A stretch of DNA of 34,947 nt. It comes from Alistipes sp. CAG:831. Its GTDB lineage: Bacteria > Bacteroidota > Bacteroidia > Bacteroidales > UBA932. Of this stretch, positions 18,292 through 26,039 are shown one piece after another. Positions within the stretch are counted from its first letter, which is position 1. The number at the start of each line of letters is the position of its first letter. Under the pieces are notes generated by a model. That model was not told the DNA's origin. It did not search any database and saw nothing but the letters and a program-made list of their open reading frames with translations. Where the stretch lies: assembly GCA_000432775.1 (NCBI GenBank), contig HF990344.1, forward strand, positions 15,069 to 50,015. The letters are read 5' to 3'. The translations under genes and the position numbers were made by a program.

Positions 18292-19947
18292 ATGAAGACT
18301 CTTACCATGCTGGCGCTGGCCGCCTTGACAGCTGCCGTTACAGACACTCCCGCTGCAGCACGGGACATCATCCCCGATACCTGCACCTACACCAACCCGA
18401 TACTCCACGCCGACTACTCCGACCCCGACGCCATACGGGTCGGCGGCGACTACTGGATGACCGCCTCCTCGTTCAACCACGTGCCCGGCCTGCAGATCCT
18501 GCATTCGGCCGACTTAGTGCACTGGAAGATAGTCAATGCCGCCCTGCCCAGGATGAGCCCTGAGGAGGATTTTGCGCTGCCCTCTCACGGCAACGGTGTC
18601 TGGGCCCCCGCCATCCGCCACCACGACGGCCTCTACTGGATATTCTGGGGCGACCCCGACCGCGGCATATACTGCATCACAGCCGAAGATCCGGCAGGAC
18701 AATGGAGCACGCCGCATCTGGTCATCGAAGGCCGCGGCATGATCGACCCCTGCCCCCTCTGGGACGATGACGGAAGGGTATGGCTGGTACACGGCTGGGC
18801 CGGCAGCAGGGCTGGATTCAAAAGCGTCCTCTCCCTCCGCGAGCTGGCTCCGGACTGCAGCGGCCCCGTCGGCGAGGAGATCCTCATCTTCGACGGCAAG
18901 CACAACGGCAATCCCACCGTCGAAGGCCCCAAGTTCTACAAGCGCGCCGGCTGGTACTACATCCTGGCCCCCGCTGGCGGAGTCAAGGAAGGCTGGCAGC
19001 TCGTCCTCCGCTCCCGCAGCGTCACCGGACCCTACGAGTACCGCAATGTCCTGGCCCAGGGCTCCACAGCCATCCACGGCCCCCATCAGGGCGCATGGGT
19101 TGAGGACACTGAGGGCGGCCACTGGTTCCTCCACTTCGAGGACCGCTACGCCTACGGCAGGGTTGTCCACCTCCAGCCCATGACCTGGGATGATGAAGGC
19201 TGGTGCGTAATGGGCACCGACCCCGACGGCGACGGCACCGGCGAGCCCGTCACCTCATGGCAATGTCCTCCCATCTCGACCGGCGCCCGGCAGCTGGAGG
19301 GTCCCGGCGCATTGGAACGCGGGGATGACTTTACCTCGACCGCTCTCTCCCCCATCTGGCAGTGGCCCGCCAATCCTGGTGTGGGACAATATTTCCTCAA
19401 TCCCTCGGAAGGCAGCCTCCGCCTCATCTGCCGTCCTCTCCCCGAAGGCTCGCGGAGTCTCTGGGACTCCCCCGCACTGCTGCTGCGCAAGCTCATTGGC
19501 CCGGAAGACTCCTTCACCGCCCGCCTGAGCTTCCACCCCTCCTACGAAGGTGACCGCGCCGGCATCACCGTCATGGGCGAGAGCTACGCCGCCCTGAGCC
19601 TCCTCTATGAGGACGGCTCCGTCTACCTGGCTCACAGCATCTGCGAGGAAGCCGACACCGGAGCCTCAGAGAGCGAGACAGCCCGCATCCTCCTCTGGAG
19701 TTCAGAAGACCTGGAACCCTCCTCCGGCAGCGGTGTCACCGCACCGGACGTCCTTCTGCGCGTCGAGATAGACCGCAACTCGCTCTGCACATTCTCCTAC
19801 AGCTTCGACGGCAAGCGCTTCCATCCTATCGGCAGCACATTCAAAGCGACAGCCGGCCGTTGGATCGGAGCCAAGACCGGCTGTTTCGCCACTGCCCGCA
19901 TTCTCAAGAACGACGGAGGCTCCCTCGACATCCTCGAGGTACAATAA
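18292..19947 (+). CDS. Secreted GH43 glycoside hydrolase with C-terminal beta-sandwich domain
   Basis: Predicted inverting exo-acting alpha-L-arabinofuranosidase or beta-xylosidase/galactosidase acting on side chains. 551 residues with a Sec signal (cleavage near AAARD, residue ~24). The five-bladed propeller starts with TYTNPILHADYSDPDAIRVG. The catalytic triad is Asp44 (base, YSDPD), Asp152 (pKa modulator, IDPCPLWDDDG) and Glu211 (acid, VEGPKFY). Residues ~335-551 form a concanavalin-like C-terminal domain of the kind fused to GH43 beta-xylosidase-type enzymes (GH43_C2). The SSFNHVPGLQILHSADLVHW segment is typical of subfamilies around GH43_10-12. The pectin setting makes arabinan or arabinogalactan side chains plausible, but specificity is an inference. 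It stands alone between the divergent PEP-synthase-like gene and a shared terminator with uxaC. Confidence 0.88.
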   Translation: MKTLTMLALAALTAAVTDTPAAARDIIPDTCTYTNPILHADYSDPDAIRVGGDYWMTASSFNHVPGLQILHSADLVHWKIVNAALPRMSPEEDFALPSHGNGVWAPAIRHHDGLYWIFWGDPDRGIYCITAEDPAGQWSTPHLVIEGRGMIDPCPLWDDDGRVWLVHGWAGSRAGFKSVLSLRELAPDCSGPVGEEILIFDGKHNGNPTVEGPKFYKRAGWYYILAPAGGVKEGWQLVLRSRSVTGPYEYRNVLAQGSTAIHGPHQGAWVEDTEGGHWFLHFEDRYAYGRVVHLQPMTWDDEGWCVMGTDPDGDGTGEPVTSWQCPPISTGARQLEGPGALERGDDFTSTALSPIWQWPANPGVGQYFLNPSEGSLRLICRPLPEGSRSLWDSPALLLRKLIGPEDSFTARLSFHPSYEGDRAGITVMGESYAALSLLYEDGSVYLAHSICEEADTGASESETARILLWSSEDLEPSSGSGVTAPDVLLRVEIDRNSLCTFSYSFDGKRFHPIGSTFKATAGRWIGAKTGCFATARILKNDGGSLDILEVQ

Positions 19948-19985
19948 AAAAAGGACCTGCCCTATCCGGACAGGTTCCTTTCAAC
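19946..19985. terminator. Bidirectional terminator shared by GH43 (+) and uxaC (-)
   Basis: AAAGGACCTG (19950-19959) pairs with CAGGTTCCTTT (19971-19981) with one bulge. The + strand reads into CCTTT and the - strand into a run of eight T (from the A-run 19945-19952), so it is a good terminator for uxaC and an acceptable one for the GH43 gene. The left side begins at the GH43 stop. Confidence 0.8.
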
Positions 19986-19990
19986 CCCTT

Positions 19991-20019
19991 CATCGCATTA
20001 TAACGGGTAAAATGCGATG
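19991..20019. repeat. 9-bp inverted repeat just downstream of uxaC
   Basis: CATCGCATT (19991-19999) and AATGCGATG (20011-20019) pair perfectly around an 11-nt loop. It sits 2 nt from the uxaC stop and before the shared terminator, so the uxaC mRNA would end in two successive stem-loops. Confidence 0.55.
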
Positions 20020-20021
20020 AG

Positions 20022-21425
20022 TTAGAAATTAAAAAAGTTTTTAGCGTTGTAGTACGAGATATCCTGGACCATCTGATGAATCCGGGGCATCTCGCTCTTG
20101 GGCAGACGTCCGCTCTCCACATCCTCGCCTATCACGCTGCAGAGGATTCTGCGGAAATACTCGTGGCGGGGATAGGAGATGAAGCTGCGGGAGTCGGTGA
20201 GCATGCCCACGAAACGGCTGAAAAGACCGAGGGCGCTCAGAGCGTTCATCTGCTTGCGCATGCCGTCCTCCTGATCCAGGAACCACCAGCCGGAGCCGAA
20301 CTGCATCTTGCCGGGCACGGTGCCGTCGTTGAAGTTGTAGGCCATGGTGGTGAGCACCTCGTTGTCCCCGGGATTGAGACAGTAGAGGATAGTCTTGGCC
20401 AGCTTGCCTTCCGAGGCCAGACGGTCGAGGAGACGGTTGCCGGCGGCGGCGCAGTGTACGTCGTGGATGGAGTCGTAGCCGGTGTCGGGACCGAGCTGGG
20501 CCATCATGCGGGAATTGTTGTTGCGGATAGCTCCCACGTGGAACTGCTGGGTCCAGTCGCTGGCGGCGTCCATGGCTGCGAAGTCATAGAGCATCGCGCT
20601 GCGGAACTTGTCCAGTTCCTCGGCGTCGGGAGTCTTGCCGTCGAGAGTGCTGCGGAAGATCTTGTCCACCTCCTTCTGGGTGTAGTCTGCGGCATAGAAT
20701 GTTTCCAGACCGTGGTCGGAGAGACGGCAGCCCATCGACGCGAAGAAGTTGTGGCGGCGCTGCAGGGCCTCCAGCAGGTCGTCGTAGGTGCGGATTTCCA
20801 TACCGGCAGCTGCTCCGAGGCTCTCAATATACTTGATGTAGGCCTCGGGATTCTCGATTGCCATGGCCTTGTCGGGCCTCCAGGCAGGCAGGACCTTCAC
20901 TCCGAAGGGCTTGTCCATGATGGCCTTGTGATACTCCAGGGAGTCGGCGGGATCATCGGTGGTGCAGACCACCTCTACGTTGAAACGCTTCATCAGGCCC
21001 TGGGCGCGGAACTCCTCCGTGGCTAAAAGCTCGTTGCAGCGGTCGAAGATTTCCCTGGCATTCTCCGGTTTAAGCAGGTCATAGATGCCGAAGACACGGG
21101 CCAGCTCCAGGTGGGTCCAATGATAAAGGGGATTGCGCATCGTGTAAGGCACGGTCTCAGCCCACTTGCTGAACTTCTCGAAGGGGGTACGGGAGCCGGT
21201 GATGTACTCCTCCGGCACACCGTTGCCGCGCATGGCCCTCCACTTGTAATGGTCGCCTCCGAGCCAGAGTTCCGTGATGTCGCGGAACTGGTAGTTCTCG
21301 GCAATCATCTTGGGTACCAAATGGCAGTGATAATCTATAATCGGCAGTTTCTCAGCACTTTCGTGATAAAGTTCCTCAGCTGTGCCATTGCTGAGCATGA
21401 AGTTTTTGTGGATGAATGAAGCCAT
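20022..21425 (-). CDS. uxaC: UxaC, glucuronate/galacturonate isomerase
   Basis: Converts D-galacturonate to D-tagaturonate and D-glucuronate to D-fructuronate in the cytoplasm, the first step of the saturated hexuronate branch. 467 residues, the expected length. Hallmarks: LPIIDYHCHLVPKMIAEN (metal-binding His33 and His35), ITELWLGGDHYKWRAMRGNG, a central VEVVCTTDDPADSLEYH segment and the C-terminal GMLTDSRSFISYPRHEYFRR. It is divergent from uxaB-uxaA across a 146-nt region holding a LacI-type operator. A TAnnTTTG element sits 42 nt upstream of the start. Downstream it ends in two stem-loops. Confidence 0.97.
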   Translation of the reverse strand: MASFIHKNFMLSNGTAEELYHESAEKLPIIDYHCHLVPKMIAENYQFRDITELWLGGDHYKWRAMRGNGVPEEYITGSRTPFEKFSKWAETVPYTMRNPLYHWTHLELARVFGIYDLLKPENAREIFDRCNELLATEEFRAQGLMKRFNVEVVCTTDDPADSLEYHKAIMDKPFGVKVLPAWRPDKAMAIENPEAYIKYIESLGAAAGMEIRTYDDLLEALQRRHNFFASMGCRLSDHGLETFYAADYTQKEVDKIFRSTLDGKTPDAEELDKFRSAMLYDFAAMDAASDWTQQFHVGAIRNNNSRMMAQLGPDTGYDSIHDVHCAAAGNRLLDRLASEGKLAKTILYCLNPGDNEVLTTMAYNFNDGTVPGKMQFGSGWWFLDQEDGMRKQMNALSALGLFSRFVGMLTDSRSFISYPRHEYFRRILCSVIGEDVESGRLPKSEMPRIHQMVQDISYYNAKNFFNF

Positions 21426-21467
21426 ATTTTTTTACCTTTAATTGATATTCGTCAGGTCAATGCCGCA

Positions 21468-21475
21468 CAAAAATA
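21468..21475 (-). promoter_or_regulatory. Putative uxaC -7 promoter element (TATTTTTG on the minus strand)
   Basis: Reading the minus strand, TATTTTTG matches TAnnTTTG exactly and a TTG lies 21 nt upstream (21497-21499), close to the Bacteroides -33/-7 spacing. The operator at 21501-21524 abuts this -33 region on its upstream side. Confidence 0.55.
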
Positions 21476-21500
21476 AGAATTAATTTCCAAAAGACACAAC

Positions 21501-21524
21501 AAAATCGTGCACGTTCACGATTTT
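21501..21524. promoter_or_regulatory. LacI-type operator between uxaC and uxaB
   Basis: AAAATCGTG (21501-21509) and CACGATTTT (21516-21524) are perfect 9-bp arms around CACGTT. The core TCGTGCACGTTCACGA differs by one base from the perfect palindrome in front of lacI/kdgK and keeps the central CG typical of LacI-family operators. A second, shorter motif CACGAAAACGTG lies at 21537-21548, just past the uxaB -7 element. Placement is suited to repress both divergent promoters. Confidence 0.75.
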
Positions 21525-21528
21525 TTTG

Positions 21529-21536
21529 TAATTTTG
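21529..21536 (+). promoter_or_regulatory. Putative uxaB -7 promoter element TAATTTTG
   Basis: Exact TAnnTTTG match, starting 5 nt after the operator ends and 35 nt before the uxaB ATG. The operator occupies the -33 to -15 region, so a bound repressor would cover the promoter. No TTTG is visible at -33. Confidence 0.6.
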
Positions 21537-21571
21537 CACGAAAACGTGACAAACCAATATTTAACGATATC

Positions 21572-23008
21572 ATGGAAAGATTAAACCGTTCAACTGTCAA
21601 GGCCCGTACCTATACTGAAAAAGTGATTCAGTTCGGCGAGGGCAACTTTCTCCGCGCATTCGTGGACTGGATTATCTGGAAGACCAATCAGAAAACCGAT
21701 TTCAACGCATCAGTTGTAGTCGTGCAGCCCATCGAGAAGGGCATGGTGGACATGCTCAACGAGCAGGACGGACTCTACGACCTGAACCTTCAGGGCATCG
21801 ACGAGGGCCGGCAGGTGGACTCGATAGAGATGATAGACGTCATCAGCCGCGGCATCAACCCCTACCGCGACTTCGACGCATACATGAAACTGGCAGAACA
21901 GCCTGAGATCCGTTTCGTTATATCCAATACCACAGAGGCGGGCATCGCCTTCGACCCTGCCTGCAAGTTCGATGACGCCCCGGCCTCCTCCTACCCCGGC
22001 AAGCTCGTACAGCTCCTCTACCACCGCTGGGAATATTTCAAGGGCGCACCGGACAAGGGCCTGATCATCTTCCCCTGCGAGCTTATCTTCCTGAACGGAA
22101 AGGAACTGAAGAAATGCATAGAGAAATACATCGAACTGTGGCAGCTCCCCGACGGGTTCCGCAGCTGGTTCGAGAACTCCTGCGGCGTGTACTGCACCCT
22201 CGTGGACCGTATCGTGCCCGGCTACCCCAAGGACACGATCAATGAGATCCTGGAGCGCATCGGCTATGAGGACCGCCTCGTAGTAAAGGCTGAAATCTTC
22301 CACCTTTGGGTCATCGAGGCCCCTGCAGAGGTTGCCGCCGAGTTCCCCGCCGACAAGGCCGGACTGCACGTACTCTTCGTACCCAGCGAGAAACCCTATC
22401 ACGAGCGCAAGGTCACCCTGCTCAACGGTCCCCACACCGTCCTCTCCCCCGTAGGCTATCTCAGCGGCCTGAACACCGTACGCGAGTGCGTCGAGGATCC
22501 CCTAATCGGCCGTTACGTGCGCAAGGTGATGTTCGACGAGCTGCTCACCACCCTCGACCTGCCCAAGGACGAACTGGAGAAATTTGCCCACGATGTGCTC
22601 GACCGCTTTGTCAACCCTTATGTCAAGCACTTCGTTACCAGCATTATGCTCAACTCCTTCCCCAAGTACCGCACCCGCGACCTGCCGGGAGTGAGGATAT
22701 ACCTCGAGCGCAACGGACACCTGCCCCAGGGCCTGGTATTCGGTCTGGCCGCCATCATCACCTACTACAGGGGCGGCAAGCGCGGAGAGGACACCATCAC
22801 CCCTGCCGATGACCAGAAGATACTCGACCGTCTCACCGAGCTCTGGGCTACCGGCGACTGCCGCAAGGTAGCCGAGGGCGTGCTGGCCGAGAAATACATC
22901 TGGGACGAGGACCTCAATGCAGTTCCCGGCCTGACCGACCTGCTGGCCTCCTACCTCGGGAAGATAGCCGCCAAGGGCATGCGTGCCGCCGTAGAGGAAA
23001 TACTGTAG
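21572..23008 (+). CDS. uxaB: UxaB, tagaturonate reductase (altronate oxidoreductase)
   Basis: NADH-dependent reduction of D-tagaturonate to D-altronate. 478 residues, as expected for UxaB of the mannitol-dehydrogenase family. The N-terminus has the nucleotide-binding QFGEGNFLRAFVDW at 20-33, followed by VVVVQPIEKG. The C-terminal catalytic domain has KVTLLNGPHTVLSPVGYLSG, whose Lys, Asn and His match the polyol-dehydrogenase catalytic set, and later YVKHFVTSIMLNSFPKYRTR. Fructuronate reductase (UxuB) is the paralogous alternative; the start, length and pairing with uxaA and uxaC favour UxaB. It is first in a two-gene operon, 15 nt before uxaA, and likely repressed by the local LacI-family protein. 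Confidence 0.93.
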   Translation: MERLNRSTVKARTYTEKVIQFGEGNFLRAFVDWIIWKTNQKTDFNASVVVVQPIEKGMVDMLNEQDGLYDLNLQGIDEGRQVDSIEMIDVISRGINPYRDFDAYMKLAEQPEIRFVISNTTEAGIAFDPACKFDDAPASSYPGKLVQLLYHRWEYFKGAPDKGLIIFPCELIFLNGKELKKCIEKYIELWQLPDGFRSWFENSCGVYCTLVDRIVPGYPKDTINEILERIGYEDRLVVKAEIFHLWVIEAPAEVAAEFPADKAGLHVLFVPSEKPYHERKVTLLNGPHTVLSPVGYLSGLNTVRECVEDPLIGRYVRKVMFDELLTTLDLPKDELEKFAHDVLDRFVNPYVKHFVTSIMLNSFPKYRTRDLPGVRIYLERNGHLPQGLVFGLAAIITYYRGGKRGEDTITPADDQKILDRLTELWATGDCRKVAEGVLAEKYIWDEDLNAVPGLTDLLASYLGKIAAKGMRAAVEEIL

Positions 23009-23023
23009 CGACATAACTTCATC

Positions 23024-24520
23024 ATGGACAGATATATCAAGATCAACTCAGCCGACAACGTGGCCGTAGCCGTACACCCCCTCTCCGCCGGAGAGACAGT
23101 AGCGGTGGACGGGCTGCGGCTCACACTGACGGAGGATATACCGGCCGGGCACAAATTTGCCCTCATTGACCTGCACACAGGTGACAATGTGATCAAATAC
23201 GGGTTCCCGATAGGACACCTGACCGCCGACGCCCCGGCCGGCACCCGCATCGACCACACTAAGCTCAGGACCAATCTGGAAGGACTTCTGGAATACACCT
23301 ACACTCCCGGACTCACCGATATACCGCCCGCCAGGAATCAACTCACCTTCAAGGGGTACCGCCGGAGCAACGGGAGTGTGGGCATCCGCAACCAGATCTG
23401 GATCATCCCTACCGTAGGCTGTGTCAACGGTACGGTGGAGCGCCTTGAGGAACTGTTCCGCAAGGAAATTGAGGGCCGTGAGGGCAGTGTGGACGCAGTG
23501 GTGGCCTTCCCCCACAACTACGGCTGCTCCCAGCTCGGAGACGACCATGAGAACACCCGCAGGATCCTCAGGGACATGGTACTTCACCCCAATGCCGGCG
23601 GAGTGCTCGTCGTCGGACTCGGCTGCGAGAACAACCAGATGAGTGCCTTCCGCGAGCTTGTCGGTCCGGTGGACTCCTCCCGCATCCGCTTCATGGAGAC
23701 TCAGAAAGTAGAGGGTGACGAAATCGGGTACGGCATGGAGCTGCTCCGCGGCATCTTCGAGGCCTGCCGCCATGACGTCAGGGAGGAAGTACCTGTCTCT
23801 GAGCTGAAAGTAGGTCTCAAATGCGGTGGTTCAGACGGCCTTTCCGGCATCACCGCCAACCCGCTCCTGGGACTGTTCTCCGATTGGATTGTCTCACAGG
23901 GAGGTACTACAGTACTGACCGAAGTGCCCGAGATGTTCGGAGCCGAGACCCTGCTGATGAACAGGTGCTGCGACCGGGCCACATTCGACTCCCTGGTGGC
24001 CATGATCAACGACTTCAAGGAATATTTCATACGCAACGGACAGCCCGTGTACGAGAATCCCTCGCCGGGCAACAAGGCCGGAGGCATTTCCACCCTCGAG
24101 GAGAAATCCCTGGGATGTACCCAGAAGTCCGGCAGTTCCATCGTAAGGGGCATTCTTAAATACGGTGACAGGCTGAGTCTCAAGGGGCTCAATCTGCTGA
24201 GCGCTCCCGGCAACGACCTGGTGGCCGCCACTGCCCTGGCCTCTGCAGGGTGTCAGATAGTGCTGTTCACCACCGGCCGCGGTACTCCATTCGGGACTTA
24301 CGTGCCTACGATGAAGGTGTCCACCAACACCCCGCTGGCTGAGCGCAAGCCGCTGTGGATAGATTTCAACGCAGGCGTACTCGTGGAAGGCACTTCACGC
24401 GAAGAGCTGCTGCACAAGTTCATCGAATACGTACTTAAAGTCGCATCCGGAGAGCCGGTCAACAATGAGATGTCGGACTTCCGCGAGATAGCCATCTTCA
24501 AGTCCGGCGTAACCCTCTGA
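23024..24520 (+). CDS. uxaA: UxaA, altronate dehydratase
   Basis: Dehydrates D-altronate to 2-keto-3-deoxygluconate (KDG), where the saturated and unsaturated uronate branches meet. 498 residues. Residues ~1-95 form the SAF domain (INSADNVAVAVHPLSAGE, LIDLHTGDNVIKYGFPIG). The catalytic UxaA/GarD domain follows with GIRNQIWIIPTVGCVNGT, FPHNYGCSQLGDDHENTRR, GLGCENNQMS and GLKCGGSDGLSGITANP. These Cys/His/Asp-bearing motifs are the metal-site regions of the family. It is the last gene of the uxaBA operon, followed by the 378-nt repeat-rich gap and convergent with the lacI-type gene. Confidence 0.96.
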   Translation: MDRYIKINSADNVAVAVHPLSAGETVAVDGLRLTLTEDIPAGHKFALIDLHTGDNVIKYGFPIGHLTADAPAGTRIDHTKLRTNLEGLLEYTYTPGLTDIPPARNQLTFKGYRRSNGSVGIRNQIWIIPTVGCVNGTVERLEELFRKEIEGREGSVDAVVAFPHNYGCSQLGDDHENTRRILRDMVLHPNAGGVLVVGLGCENNQMSAFRELVGPVDSSRIRFMETQKVEGDEIGYGMELLRGIFEACRHDVREEVPVSELKVGLKCGGSDGLSGITANPLLGLFSDWIVSQGGTTVLTEVPEMFGAETLLMNRCCDRATFDSLVAMINDFKEYFIRNGQPVYENPSPGNKAGGISTLEEKSLGCTQKSGSSIVRGILKYGDRLSLKGLNLLSAPGNDLVAATALASAGCQIVLFTTGRGTPFGTYVPTMKVSTNTPLAERKPLWIDFNAGVLVEGTSREELLHKFIEYVLKVASGEPVNNEMSDFREIAIFKSGVTL

Positions 24521-24547
24521 AAACGCAGTTCCCGCACCGGTTCCTCC

Positions 24548-24721
24548 CAACGAATTGACTTCGGGGTGCAGACTGTTTTGTAAGGGATTGACAACCAAAT
24601 TGATGAAAAATTAACTGCACATTTGCCCGGTTACTAACGAGAGCAAATGTGCAGTCTGTTTCTGAACCAACTGAGTATCAGGTGCTCCTAAATCAAAGTG
24701 CACCACGAAGTCAATTCGTTG
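24548..24721. repeat. Inverted-repeat unit A (23-nt arms, 174 nt in all)
   Basis: Left arm 24548-24570 (starts CAACGAATTGACTTCG) and right arm 24699-24721 (ends CGAAGTCAATTCGTTG) are reverse complements with a single mismatch, G at 24564 opposite A at 24705. Between them lies the perfect stem-loop 24614-24655. The size and terminal repeats resemble a MITE-like element, but no target-site duplication is visible at the edges. Family membership cannot be tested here. Confidence 0.8.
24614..24655. terminator. 13-bp perfect stem-loop inside unit A, possible terminator
   Basis: ACTGCACATTTGC (24614-24626) pairs with GCAAATGTGCAGT (24643-24655) around a 16-nt loop. It lies 93 nt after the uxaA stop. 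The following CTGTTTC is a poor T-run, so a role as terminator is possible but not clear; it may be a structural part of the repeat unit. Confidence 0.45.
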
Positions 24722-24740
24722 AGCCAAAAGCGCACACCAG

Positions 24741-24872
24741 TCACCGTGGAAGGGGATGTCCTCTGAAAAGGACGCGCTTCGCGCTTTTCCCTCCCACCGC
24801 TTCGCGGCGGGCCCCTCCCTCTAACAGGCCGAGGGTGGCATGCTTTTCAGAGGATATCCCCTTCCGCGGTGA
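24741..24872. repeat. Inverted-repeat unit B, cloverleaf-like (30-nt arms, 132 nt in all)
   Basis: Left arm 24741-24770 and right arm 24843-24872 are reverse complements over 30 nt with two mismatches that are G-T compatible in RNA or DNA hairpins. The enclosed 72 nt contains three small hairpins in a row: GCGC-TTC-GCGC (24774-24784), CCGC-TTC-GCGG (24797-24807) and CCCTC/GAGGG (24817-24835). The fold is a long stem closing a three-hairpin head. It resembles REP/MITE-type palindromic units more than a terminator. Confidence 0.8.
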
Positions 24873-24898
24873 GAATACGATAACGAATCAGTCTTTGT

Positions 24899-25963
24899 CT
24901 AGTAGTTTTCGATATTGAGGGGGGTAAGTATGTCCATGTGCATGAAGTTGTCCTTCCGCTCCGGACGCTTATGCTTGATGATGTAGTCCGAAAGGGCCAT
25001 TACCGCATTATAGGACTGGAGGTCAGTGTGTTGGCAGATAAGGGCACTTATCAGCCCGCTGCTCAGCGCACTTATATTTTTTTCGAGATTGTCGAAACCT
25101 ATCACTACCCGGTCGGGGTCCGGATTCCGGGACAGGTACTCCGAGAGCAGGTGCACGCGGGAGTTGAACATCACTATGTGGTGTATTCCGGGATGGGACT
25201 TGAAGAAGGTCTGAAGCTGACGTTCAGTATCCTTGGGTGCCTGGGGGTCGATGAAAAGATTGTGTATCCCGCTTGAGGGATAGTGCTCGGCCATGTAGTC
25301 CAGGAAGCCGGACCGGCGGTTGAGAGTAGGATCGGACTGACGCATCTTGTCACGTATAATCCTGACTACCAGCACTCCTTTAATCTGCTTAGGAGATGTT
25401 CGCAGGGTAAGCAGACGGGCACAGAGATATCCGCTCTTATACATAGGCATGCCGTAATACGCAAAATGTCCGTCATCTTCCAGCTTGGAGTCCACGTACA
25501 CATAGGGAATACCGCGGAGATTCAGGGCATTTGCCAGTGTATAGGTATCGTTCTTGAAAAATGGAGGCAGCACTACCCCGGAAGGATTGCTTTCCAGAAG
25601 CTGCATGCCGGCCTTGCGGAACGACTCCGGACTGTACTGGTCATACAGAAAAATCCTGGTCCGGATATTCATCGACGCGATATTCTCCCCCCCTTTCTCA
25701 AATCCCTCACGGACCAGATACCAGTAGTCTTCCTTTACGCTGTCCGGCAGGATACACGCTATCACGTGCTCCTTGCGAGTGGCCAGCATGGAGGCATATA
25801 CATTGGGTTCATAGCCCAGTTCGTCGATGACCTGACGTATTTTCTCCATGCTCTTCCGGGAGACTCCGCCGCGGTCGTGGAGCACACGGTCCACCGTACC
25901 CTTTGACACACCGGCAAGTTTGGCTACATCGGCAATGGTTATCTTTTTATTATTTTCTTCCAT
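24899..25963 (-). CDS. LacI-family transcriptional regulator of hexuronate genes
   Basis: 354 residues. The N-terminal helix-turn-helix covers ~8-30 (ITIADVAKLAGVSKGTVDRV), and the hinge helix follows (ELGYEPNVYASMLATRKEH). The rest is a periplasmic-binding-protein-like effector domain (VIACILPDSVKEDYWYLVREG, GVVLPPFFKND, RVVIGFDNLEKN). It is divergent from kdgK-eda-exuT. The intergenic region has a perfect palindrome of LacI type, and a close variant lies between uxaC and uxaB, so this protein probably represses both units and itself. The inducer is unknown; KDG, tagaturonate, fructuronate or KDPG are the reasonable candidates. Its 3' end faces the repeat-rich gap. The family call is firm; the regulon is inferred from operator sharing and gene order. 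Confidence 0.9.
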   Translation of the reverse strand: MEENNKKITIADVAKLAGVSKGTVDRVLHDRGGVSRKSMEKIRQVIDELGYEPNVYASMLATRKEHVIACILPDSVKEDYWYLVREGFEKGGENIASMNIRTRIFLYDQYSPESFRKAGMQLLESNPSGVVLPPFFKNDTYTLANALNLRGIPYVYVDSKLEDDGHFAYYGMPMYKSGYLCARLLTLRTSPKQIKGVLVVRIIRDKMRQSDPTLNRRSGFLDYMAEHYPSSGIHNLFIDPQAPKDTERQLQTFFKSHPGIHHIVMFNSRVHLLSEYLSRNPDPDRVVIGFDNLEKNISALSSGLISALICQHTDLQSYNAVMALSDYIIKHKRPERKDNFMHMDILTPLNIENY

Positions 25964-26003
25964 TTATATCGTTTTATATTGTTTTTCTAAGGTTCACGCG
26001 GGA

Positions 26004-26011
26004 CAAATATA
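26004..26011 (-). promoter_or_regulatory. Putative lacI-type gene -7 element (TATATTTG on the minus strand)
   Basis: Exact TAnnTTTG match on the minus strand, 40 nt before the start codon. A half operator (TCGTG on the + strand at 26021-26025) and the full palindrome at 26040-26059 lie just upstream of it, which suggests autoregulation. Confidence 0.5.
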
Positions 26012-26039
26012 CAAATAAAATCGTGTTTTTTTAAAAAAA

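Larger units (their letters stand above)
24521..24898. other. Gene-free intergenic block dominated by inverted repeats
   Basis: 378 nt between the convergent ends of uxaA and the LacI-type gene, with no plausible coding frame and no tRNA. It holds two adjacent units: 24548-24721, with 23-nt arms and an internal 13-bp stem, and 24741-24872, with 30-nt arms and three small internal hairpins. Simple convergent terminators need far less. The outer 27 nt at each end show nothing notable. Confidence 0.85.

Noticed and set aside
20076..21026. A + strand frame opposite uxaC, and a minus-strand frame at 12471-14030 opposite kduD/kduI
   Set aside because: Each is a shadow of genes with complete catalytic motifs; no independent evidence for coding.
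24544..24724. Resemblance of unit A ends to integron attC core sites (CCCAAC ... GTTGAGC)
   Set aside because: The right end fits GTTRRRY, but the left end does not fit RYYYAAC, the unit is longer than usual attC sites, and no integron integrase or cassette array is nearby.
24741..24872. tRNA or tmRNA gene suggested by the cloverleaf-like fold
   Set aside because: The closing stem is far too long, the hairpin loops are 3 nt, and no T-loop (GGTTCRA-like) or anticodon arm is present.
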